From JBBROH01 sp038229595 (lineage in GTDB: Bacteria > Chloroflexota > Chloroflexia > QHBQ01), in NCBI GenBank assembly GCA_038229595.1, contig JBBROH010000113.1, positions 1 to 14,353 of the forward strand: a stretch of 14,353 bases of DNA, written 5' to 3'. Positions 6,753 to 13,600 of this stretch are shown one piece after another (position 1 is the stretch's first letter; the number at the start of each line of letters is the position of its first letter). The notes under the pieces were generated by a model, which had not been told where the DNA came from, made no database searches, and was given only the letters and a program-made list of their open reading frames with translations. Position numbers and translations under genes: made by a program.

Positions 6753-8201
6753 TCAGCGCGCGCAAGCCAGCAACACCCCCGCGATGCGATTGGGCTGGCC
6801 GCCTATGGGCAGGACGTAGCTATCCAGTGCGCCTTGCAGTTGGTAGTAGAGGTTGTTGCCGCAAAGGAGCAGGGTTTGCAGCTTGCTGCCAACTGGTAGG
6901 CTGGCTAGCGGCCGTTGCTGACCGTTACTCTGCACCTGCTTGATGCTCACGCCGCCACCATCGCGCCCACTATAGATCAGGCTACCAGCGGCGGTCGCGC
7001 TGAAGGCGGAGTCGGTGTCGGCCTGGACAACAGCGGCGGCCTTGTCGCTGCTAAGGTCGTAGCGGAAGATTTGGCTGCCGTTTGCGTAGTAGATAGCCGA
7101 GCTATCGGCGGCGATGGTGATCGGGCCGGGGCTGCGGCTAACCTTCAGCAGTTGCCCGCTGCCTGCAAGGTCGTAGCGGTAGACGTTGCCAGTAGTGGAG
7201 CTAGCAAGGTAGTAACTCTGGCTGTCTGCCGCCCAGCCGAGTACCCGCAGGTCAGCCGGTGGGCTGATCGTCTGCATCTGCTTGCTGGCAAGGTCGTAGA
7301 GGACTACGCCGTAGCCATCGAGCAGCAGCCACTTGCCGTCGGGCGCAAAGCTGGCGGTGAGGGGGTTGGCTAGGCCGCTGTCAGCATTGATCAGCACGTC
7401 CAGGCTGGCATCAGGGACAGGGTACTGCCGCGTCTTGCCGTCGGCCAGGTTAACCACTTCGATGTACTTGGGTGCGCCGCGCACCAGGTAGGCGGCCCTG
7501 TTCGCCCCAGTTGCGGGCAGGCTCGCCATGCTGATCTTGCTAGAGAGGGGATTGATCGGCTGGCCTGGGCCAACGCTGGCGATCAGGTAGCTGTTGCTAC
7601 GCAGCGAGTCGGTCGTAGTCTCGCCCGGCTGGATGCTGGCGACGAGGGCGGCCCCAGCCACCGGCGTGGCGTAGAGCGGGGTGGTGGCCGTGCCAGTGAG
7701 CGACTCGCCAGTGTGGGCGGTGATCGTCGGGGCGATTGGGGTGGGGCTGGCGACCGCCGAGGCTGCGAAGCCAATAGCAGTACTCGCGCTGGGGCTGGCA
7801 TAGGCATACTGGGGGCCAACAAAGCTGTTGCGGCCCAGTAGCGCACTAAACAGGCCAGCGAAGCCAAGCAACATTACCATGGCCGCGAGGCTGACTGCCC
7901 AGCCGGGGCCGCGGGGGTTGGCCCGCACCTCCATATCCTGCCGCCTGGCCTCAACGTCGGCTATTGCCCGCAAGACCCCCGCCCGCACCCGGTTGGCAGC
8001 AGGCAGGTTGGGCAGAGCAGCGATCTGTTGGTCGAAGCTGCGGAAGGCTGCGAGGGTGGCAGAGCAGGTGGGGCAGGTGGGCAGGTGCTGCTGGAGGATG
8101 GTGGTGTCGGCGGCCGAGAGGCTGCGGCTCAGATAGTCACTGATCCGTTGCTGCATCGGCGCGCACTGTGGGTTAGCTGGCTGGTCGTTGCTCTTGGTCA
8201 T
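6753..8201 (-). CDS. zinc-finger (ZAS) anti-sigma factor with extracytoplasmic propeller-like sensor
   Basis: The 482-residue protein begins with a zinc-binding anti-sigma domain: C13, then H39-x3-C43-x2-C46 (QQHLPTCPTC), within the zf-HC2 type. A single membrane helix lies at about 101-123 (WAVSLAAMVMLLGFAGLFSALL). A Ser/Thr/Pro/Ala-rich linker (about 130-215) follows. The outer domain (about 235-482) has repeated short strands such as YIEVVNLADGKTRQYPV, LTASFAPDGKWLLLDG, NVYRYDLAGSG and QIFRYDLSSDK, typical of beta-propeller blades. The N-terminal domain should hold the ECF factor of the preceding gene, while the outer part may sense a ligand or envelope state. The ATG at 8201 has AGAGGA 5 nt upstream. 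It starts 35 bp after the sigma stop and is followed by an intrinsic terminator. The propeller call is by pattern only; no blade count was attempted. Confidence 0.92.
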   Translation of the reverse strand: MTKSNDQPANPQCAPMQQRISDYLSRSLSAADTTILQQHLPTCPTCSATLAAFRSFDQQIAALPNLPAANRVRAGVLRAIADVEARRQDMEVRANPRGPGWAVSLAAMVMLLGFAGLFSALLGRNSFVGPQYAYASPSASTAIGFAASAVASPTPIAPTITAHTGESLTGTATTPLYATPVAGAALVASIQPGETTTDSLRSNSYLIASVGPGQPINPLSSKISMASLPATGANRAAYLVRGAPKYIEVVNLADGKTRQYPVPDASLDVLINADSGLANPLTASFAPDGKWLLLDGYGVVLYDLASKQMQTISPPADLRVLGWAADSQSYYLASSTTGNVYRYDLAGSGQLLKVSRSPGPITIAADSSAIYYANGSQIFRYDLSSDKAAAVVQADTDSAFSATAAGSLIYSGRDGGGVSIKQVQSNGQQRPLASLPVGSKLQTLLLCGNNLYYQLQGALDSYVLPIGGQPNRIAGVLLACAR

Positions 8202-8236
8202 TACTGTCCTCTAGTTATGAAGGGAGCGGGGCGACG

Positions 8237-8947
8237 CTAGTGGCGGCCAGGGTTGGCCTGCTGTTCGAACTCGGCTTCTTCGGTTTGTAGACGTGCAAAC
8301 GCCTCTTGGAACGCCTTGCGGGCGCGAAAGAGGCGCGTTTTAATCGCTGCTTCGCTGCTAGCGGTAATCTTTGCTACCTCAGCAATAGAGAACCCCTCAT
8401 GAATATTGAGCAGCAGCGCACTGCGGTACTCTGGCGAGAGCATGGTCAACGCCTTGTGTACCATCTCACCTTCGCCTGTGATCGCTGTTGGATCAATCAC
8501 GCCCAACCCAACACCAGGATGACCTCCCCCAAAGTCAGACTGATGCCGAGCGGACGTGGCAGAAGAAGAAGAGAGAAAGGGTAGCAAGTTGGTTAGTGAA
8601 GTCCAGCTTACTACCTTGCGACGGCGCAGGGCATTGCGGGCCGTGTTCGTCGCAATTGTATAGAGCCATGCTACTACGTTGCTATCAGGGCGCAGCCGGT
8701 CATAGGCCTGGTAGGCACGGATGAAGGCATCCTGGGCCAAATCTTCAGCCTGCTCGCGGTCGCCAACGATACGGTAGATGTAGCTAGTGATCGCTTGCTG
8801 GTAGCGGGCAAAGAGGTCGTCGAAGCTGTCAAACCGCTCTAGTACCCGCGCTGGCTCACGATCCGTGTCGGTGTCGTTTGAGGCTGAGAGCGTCAGGTCG
8901 CCTTCTGTGGCTGCCAATGCTCTTACCTCCCCATCGTCATTGCTCAT
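8237..8947 (-). CDS. ECF RNA polymerase sigma factor
   Basis: The protein has 236 residues. After a variable 35-residue leader, region 2 runs through LFARYQQAITSYIYRIVGD, REQAEDLAQDAFIRAYQAYD and VVAWLYTIATNTARNALRRR (about residues 48-115), with the usual DLxQDxF core. A Ser-rich linker (about 120-165) joins it to region 4 (about 168-222), which has LTMLSPEYRSALLLNIHEGFSIAEVA and the recognition helix TASSEAAIKTRLFRARKAF. This region is a standard ECF DNA-binding domain. The ATG at 8947 has only a weak ribosome site (AGAG about 8 nt before it). The zinc-finger anti-sigma gene follows 35 bp downstream, so this is a typical ECF/anti-sigma pair. It is only distantly similar to the other sigma factor (1615-2298) and is probably a different ECF group. 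Confidence 0.94.
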   Translation of the reverse strand: MSNDDGEVRALAATEGDLTLSASNDTDTDREPARVLERFDSFDDLFARYQQAITSYIYRIVGDREQAEDLAQDAFIRAYQAYDRLRPDSNVVAWLYTIATNTARNALRRRKVVSWTSLTNLLPFLSSSSATSARHQSDFGGGHPGVGLGVIDPTAITGEGEMVHKALTMLSPEYRSALLLNIHEGFSIAEVAKITASSEAAIKTRLFRARKAFQEAFARLQTEEAEFEQQANPGRH

Positions 8948-9076
8948 CTAATCGTCTCTATGATATATAAAACGCGAGGGTCGCTAAAGGTTACACCGAT
9001 TACAGCCAATTTTCGCCAATCTTGCAAAATCACTGGGGCGGCCCGCAATATACGCGCTTTAGAGCTACTACCTGCT

Positions 9077-9082
9077 ATTATA
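9077..9082 (-). promoter_or_regulatory. candidate -10 box for the second sigma/anti-sigma operon
   Basis: A perfect TATAAT occurs on the minus strand 130 bp before the sigma start. The upstream sequence at the right distance (TGGCGG-like) is a poor -35. The 8948-9206 stretch between the sigma gene and the pseudogene otherwise shows no gene. A GTAACC (8989-8994) nearer the start vaguely resembles an ECF -35 element, but no convincing partner was found. Confidence 0.35.
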
Positions 9083-9206
9083 GCGGATGCAGATGCTCCC
9101 CGCCACTGCGCTACCAGGCCCGGTGCTGTTGACTAATCTGGGCTGGGCTGCCAAAGTAGGGGTGGCAGCGGGCCAACCGCGGCAAGACCAAACCCCCGCC
9201 AGCCCG

Positions 9207-9560
9207 CTACGGTTCAAGTGGCGTAAAGGTCAACGTGCTGATCGCCGCCCCTGTGTCGCCGTCGAAGCGCAGCCATATTCGGTTCAGGCCCGCCCGCCAC
9301 TGCAGGCGGCCAAGCCTAACGCTATGCTCCTGCCAGCAGAGCAGGCCTGGCACCGCCTACACCGTCAAGGTCAACTGCTGGCGGCCAAGCCTAACACTAT
9401 GCTCCTGCCAGTCGCGCCCGCCGAACAGGGTGGAGCCAGCAAGCTGCCCGACCAGCGGCCAGGTTAGCAGGATGGTTAGGAGGGTGTAGAGGAGGAGGAT
9501 GCTGAGGTTGAGCAGGGTGGTGAGCTGGCTGGGATGAACGGCTGGCGTTGAGGCGGTCAC
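9207..9560 (-). pseudogene. remnant of a multi-TM membrane protein (N- and C-terminal ends only)
   Basis: Read in the frame starting at GTG 9560, the first 45 or so residues (TASTPAV then LLNLSILLLYTLLTILLTWP and LVGQLAG) look like the start of a large polytopic protein of the GT39-like glycosyltransferase/DUF6541 style, where a first helix ending in TWPL is common. It then runs into WQEHSVRLGRQQLTLTV and a TAG at 9357-9359. The same frame reopens immediately and contains a second WQEHSVRLGR, then AGLNRIWLRFDGD and a final stop at 9207-9209, which resembles the C-terminal end of such proteins. The several hundred residues expected between are absent. The remnant is therefore read as a large internal deletion plus a 75-bp duplication. 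The assignment to a glycosyltransferase family is tentative. Confidence 0.6.
9305..9411 (-). repeat. 32-bp direct repeat, period 75 bp
   Basis: Positions 9305-9336 and 9380-9411 carry the same 32-bp sequence with a single mismatch (G9321 versus A9396). Both copies encode WQEHSVRLGR in the same frame, with the in-frame TAG between them. The spacing (25 codons) fits a tandem duplication that captured a stop codon or later acquired one. Confidence 0.9.
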
Positions 9561-10088
9561 GTGCGGGGGGTGGCTCCCTTGCGGTGGTTGGCATACGTAT
9601 AACAGGATAGAAGGTTGGTAATCCAAATTGTGTGGAGTTGTTTGAGCAAATGAAATACCTCCTCGTGCATCCAAACCGAGCATTTGAGTTTGGCTCTCCA
9701 CAGGAGGCTGTCTGATAAACAAACTATAACCTGATGCCTGAAAAGTTGTTTCTCCAGACTGACTATTTACGAGCCACGACCAACTCTGATCTTCCGCGTT
9801 GTACTCGCGTATAACATCCTCAATGGTCATGATACCAGTGTAGCCGTAAGCGTCTATCTGGATGTTAAAATGCGAAACACCATTAAATACCAGAGTTGCT
9901 GGAGCAACTTGAAACAAGAAGTGACTGCGCGTAGGAGATGGACTGATCCATTCAACTATGTAGTCGAGGTCAAACATAAGTACGTTCCTATCATAATCGT
10001 ATGCCACCGCATAAACATAAACATCATGCCAGTTCATGCCTTCAAAGTCATTCTGTGACCAGACCCATGTCACTTTGTCGTGATTCAT
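9357..10088 (-). CDS. hypothetical protein with C-terminal membrane-protein fusion
   Basis: The 243-residue frame has an ATG at 10088 and AGGAG 8 nt upstream. Residues 1-148 form a compact soluble domain with motifs MNWHDVYVYAVAYDYD, LMFDLDYIVEWI, VAPATLVFNGVSHF, IEDVIREYN and LDARGGISF. I recognise this as a kind of conserved small hypothetical bacterial protein that normally ends soon after the GGISF motif, but I cannot name the family or a function. From about residue 177 the frame enters a membrane helix (LLNLSILLLYTLLTILLTWP) that belongs to the adjacent pseudogene, so the C-terminal third is probably an accidental fusion. The part before about 9590 is visibly AT-richer than all flanking genes, suggesting acquisition by transfer. 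Possible roles such as an immunity or antitoxin-like protein are not supported by anything visible here. Confidence 0.75.
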   Translation of the reverse strand: MNHDKVTWVWSQNDFEGMNWHDVYVYAVAYDYDRNVLMFDLDYIVEWISPSPTRSHFLFQVAPATLVFNGVSHFNIQIDAYGYTGIMTIEDVIREYNAEDQSWSWLVNSQSGETTFQASGYSLFIRQPPVESQTQMLGLDARGGISFAQTTPHNLDYQPSILLYVCQPPQGSHPPHVTASTPAVHPSQLTTLLNLSILLLYTLLTILLTWPLVGQLAGSTLFGGRDWQEHSVRLGRQQLTLTV

Positions 10089-10130
10089 ATCTGTTGCTCC
10101 TGCTTGTGCTTTAGCTTAGGCTTAAGGAGT

Positions 10131-10166
10131 CCAGCAGCTAGCGACCAGAGAACTACTAGCTGCTGG
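10131..10166. repeat. perfect 11-bp inverted repeat upstream of the hypothetical gene
   Basis: CCAGCAGCTAG (10131-10141) and CTAGCTGCTGG (10156-10166) are exact reverse complements around a 14-bp loop, 43 bp before the ATG at 10088. No T-run follows on either strand, so it is not a standard intrinsic terminator. It could be a leader hairpin, an attenuator or a protein-binding palindrome. Confidence 0.75.
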
Positions 10167-10203
10167 GAACTCTTCAAGACCGGACTTGCCGCCGTTTGTA
10201 AAC

Positions 10204-10389
10204 TCACTCGTTGAGGCCAATTGACTTCGTACAGAGTCCTCCTCCAGCACATGGCAAGCCTCCGCCTCCACCACGACGACCGCCTGTACTACCACCATTA
10301 CCACCTCCACTATCGTTGTAACCAGCACGGTAAGTACGCTGGTAAGACTTGCAATCAGGGCAAGTTTCACGTTCTTCGCGTCATTTCAT
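10204..10389 (-). pseudogene. Gly-rich small reading frame with CPDC motif, TGA at codon 3
   Basis: From ATG 10389 the frame reads M-K-stop, then continues open for 57 codons: REERETCPDCKSYQ, RTYRAGYND, a Gly/Ser/Arg-rich stretch (SGGGNGGSTGGRRGGGGG) and LPCAGGGLCTKSIGLNE before the stop at 10204-10206. CxxC plus a second Cys pair (C-x5-C in the tail) resembles a tiny zinc-ribbon or metal-binding peptide. No ATG, GTG or TTG is available between the TGA and the CPDC motif. The gene is therefore broken, uses an unusual start, or the frame is coincidental. Overlapping it in another frame (10122-10370) is a GTG-initiated Val-rich reading that I consider the shadow. A TACAAT box at 10396-10401 would start RNA almost on the ATG. 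Confidence 0.35.
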
Positions 10390-10590
10390 GCTACCATTGT
10401 ATCACATACCAACCCGCCTTAGCCAGTCCCGAGTGGAATTGTAGTACTGGGTATGAGGCGTTGGGTAGGACTTACCTGTTGCTTTGTCGTAGTGAGAAGG
10501 ACCAGCCTCGCCTGCTTGCCTTCACCAGTAGAGACACCGCAACCGGGTAGATGTAACGAGCAGACTTGAGGGACTTCACACTTTAGCCTG
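10390..10590 (-). other. unassigned 200-bp stretch between promoter and small frame
   Basis: No convincing protein-coding frame is visible. The stretch follows the extended -10 box at 10591-10599, and an extended -10-like TGATACAAT occurs at its end (10396-10404). It could be a long leader or a small non-coding RNA gene. I could not match it to tmRNA, RNase P, a tRNA or a known riboswitch by eye. Confidence 0.3.
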
Positions 10591-10599
10591 ATTATAGCA
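10591..10599 (-). promoter_or_regulatory. extended -10 promoter reading into the accessory patch
   Basis: The minus strand reads TGCTATAAT, a perfect -10 box (10591-10596) with the TGn extension, which often allows transcription without a good -35. None is visible. It lies 31 bp downstream of the SLH-gene terminator and would start RNA near 10584, running through the unassigned stretch toward the hypothetical gene. Confidence 0.55.
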
Positions 10600-10629
10600 G
10601 AATTGGGGGTACTGCCCCGCAAGGGACAC

Positions 10630-10656
10630 AAAAAGGAGCCGCCCGTGGGTGGCTCC
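10630..10656 (-). terminator. intrinsic terminator of the SBBP/SLH gene
   Basis: GGAGCC (10635-10640) pairs with GGCTCC (10651-10656), and the stem extends inward by three further pairs, one of them a wobble, around a four-base loop. On the minus strand TTTTTGTG follows. It starts 24 bp after the stop at 10681. The T-run and its GTG ending match the terminator at 6705-6736. Confidence 0.87.
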
Positions 10657-10680
10657 TGCTTGTTGGTTGCTGCCTGGTGC

Positions 10681-13600
10681 TTAGCGACGCAGGGCGGTGA
10701 CGAGGGCGCGGTAGAGGACGACGCTGAGTTCGGCGCGGGTGATTGCCTGGTTGGGGCCGAAGATGGCCGGGTTGCCAGGGTAGCCAGAGATTACGCCCTT
10801 ATTCTGAGCGGTGCTGACCGCGCAGTAAGCCCAGTGGTTGCTTGGCACGTCGGGGAAGATTTGGCTGGGGCAATTGGCGGGGTAAGCCTTGACCTTCACC
10901 ACGATCTTGACCAACTCGGCGCGGGTGATGCTCTTGCTGGGTAGGAAGCAGGGGCCGACTACCCCGCTGGCCTGACAGGTGGCGGCATCGTAGCCGTTGA
11001 TTACGCTGGCAGTGCGCGCACTCTCGATGTAGCGGTAGGCCCAGTAGTTGGTTGGCACGTCGCTGTAGCTGGCGGTGGCTGGGTTCAGCAGCGGTAGGCC
11101 GAAGGCCAGTACAATCATCTTGCTAAACTGGGCGCGGGTAGTATTGGCGTTGGGCTGGAACAGACCGCCAGGGAAGCCGCCGATTATGTTGTGGCCCACC
11201 AGGTAGCTGATCTCGTTGTAGGCGAAGAAGTTGGCTGGCACATCGGGGAACACAGGCGCAGTGGGCGTGTTGGTCGGGCCACCGGGCGTGTTGGTTGGGC
11301 CTACCGGCGTGTTCGTCGCCACTGGCGTGTTGGTTGCCACTGGCGTGTTCGTTGGGCCACCAGGGGTGTTGGTGGGGCCTACTGGCGTGTTCGTTGCCAC
11401 TGGCGTGTTCGTTGGGCCACCAGGAGTGTTAGTCGGGCCTACTGGCGTGTTGGTTGCCACTGGCGTGTTCGTTGGGCCACCAGGAGTGTTGGTGGGGCCT
11501 ACTGGCGTGTTCGTTGCCACTGGCGTATTCGTTGGGCCTACCGGCGTGTTCGTTGCTACTGGGGTGTTCGTTGGGCCTGCTGGCGTGTTGGTTGGGCCAC
11601 CAGGGGTGTTGGTCGGGCCTACTGGCGTGTTCGTGGCGACAGGCGTGTTGGTTGCCACTGGCGTGTTGGTTGGCGTATTGGTGGGGCCTACTGGCGTGTT
11701 AGTCGGCGTGTTGGTGGGGCCTACTGGCGTGTTGGTGAGCGTGTTAGTCGGGGTGTTGGTTGCGGCTATAGGCGTGTTGGTCGCAGTGCTGCCGCCAGGA
11801 GGGGTGTCGGTCGGCTGCGGCGTGGGTGTATCAGTGGGCGTGTTGGTTGGCTGCGGCGTGTTGGTGGGCGATGGGGTGTCGGTCGGGGTGGGGGTGGGGT
11901 TCGCGCCATTGATGCGGGCGATGAAGCCATCCTCGCCACCATCATAGCTCTGGTCGTAAGCAGTATTGTTGACTGGCAAGTTCGTCGAGTAGGTGTCGCC
12001 AGTAATGTACACGTCCCCTGTCACGCCGAAGGTGACGGCCTTCGCCTCATCAGAGCCATCACCACCGAAGTAGGTGGAGTAGACGAATGAGCTACCAGTC
12101 GGCGCGAGTTGGCTGATGAAGGCATCGCTGCCACCGTTCAGCACGCCCTGGCCTGCGATTGGGTTGAGCAGCGGGAAGCCAGTGTCCGAGGCGGTGCGGC
12201 CAACAACGAAGGCGTTAGCAGTGGCATTGACAGCCACGCCGTAAGCGATGTCGTCGCCGCTGCCACCGAGGTAGGTCGAGTAGAGCAGCGGGAAGGGGCT
12301 GCCAGTAGTTGGCATGGCAGTGACGAAAGCATCATTACCACCGCCATAGGTACTCTGCGCCGCATTTTGCAGCGGGAAGTCGCTGTTCGAGTTGGTTTGG
12401 CCGACCACATAGGCAACCCCACCAGTCCCCACCGCCACGCCGTAAGCGTCCTCAGTCAGGCTGCCACCGAGATAGCTTGAGTAGAGGTAGGCCGAACCAC
12501 TGGGGCTGATTTTGGTCAGGAAAGCATCGCTGCTGCCAGCCTCAGTACCGTCATAGGGGTTGACCGTCTTGAAGTTGAGCGAGGAAGTGAAGCCAACCAC
12601 GTAAGCAGTACCGAGCGGGTCTACCGCAATGGCGTTACCCTCATCAGTGCTGCCGCCGCCCGCTGCGCCCTGGTCGCCGAGGTAGGTGGAGTAGAGGGAG
12701 TCGCCGTTGAGGCTGAACATGGAGACGAAGGCATCGCGGGCGGCCCCATTAGGCTGCACCGGTATGACCGTGGGGAAGTTGGCGGAGTCGGTAAAGCCAG
12801 TCAGGTAGGCGTTACCCGCTGCGTCAACTGCGATCCCCCGCGCCTCGTCGCTCTGGCTACCACCAAAGTAGGTGGAGAAGACCAGGCCGGTGCCAAGTGG
12901 GTTTAGGCGGCTGAGGAACACATCATCACTACCCGCCAGATTGGGCTGGGTGGGGCTGTTGGCGGTAGGGAAGTCGGTCGAGTAGGTGAAGCCAGTGACG
13001 TAAGCACTGCCCAGGCTGTCGGTGGCAATCCCGGTGCCGCGATCCTGGCCGCTGCCGCCGAGGTAGGTGGAGTAGAGTAGGTTCATGCCAGCCGAGTCGA
13101 GCTTGCTGACGAAAGCATCGTACTGGCCGTTGCCAAATTGCCCCTGGAAGGCTCCTACAGGCGGCACAATCGGGAAGTCGAGGTTGGATTTGGTCCAGCC
13201 GGTAATATAGGCCGAACCAGTGGCATCCACCGCGATGCTCACGGCCTCATCATCCTGGTGGGCGATGTTGGTGCCACCCAGGTAGGTAGCGAAGGTGATA
13301 ATCGGGTCGATCACCAAGGGGAGGCTGCGGTCGTAAGCGGCCACGCTGAAGCCAACCTCACCGTTGGCGGTCAACTGGTAGCCACCAGCCACCGTCTGCC
13401 TGCCCTCGGCTGTGTCCTGGTAGATGTATGGCGCAGGCTGGTAGATGGTACCGGCGGCGGTCTGGATCGCCAGCCGTTCGTCACTGACCGCTAGCTGCTG
13501 CGCGCCAGTAAGGGCCAGCCGAATCTGGCTGGGGTCGGCCTGGGGCGCGAGGATGAAGTCATACTCCAACTGACCGCTCTTGCCATAGTAAGCAAGGTCA

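Noticed and set aside
9087..9467. Plus-strand 126-residue frame containing two AKPN(A/T)MLLP repeats
   Set aside because: The repeat is explained by the minus-strand WQEHSVRLGR duplication. The frame has no recognisable domain and no good ribosome site.
9357..10088. Polymorphic-toxin immunity protein
   Set aside because: The soluble domain resembles small orphan proteins seen in many bacteria, but no toxin gene or immunity-specific motif is visible, so no such function is assigned.
10122..10370. GTG-started 82-residue Val-rich frame resembling a signal peptide
   Set aside because: The Val run (GTG/GTA) is what a Gly-rich GGT/GGA stretch gives when read one base off; the hydrophobic run is too long and has no cleavage site.
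11191..12090. Plus-strand frames of V-G-P-T-G-V or R-V-R-W type repeats
   Set aside because: They are shadows of the TNTP linker of the SLH protein, with no start signal or domain.
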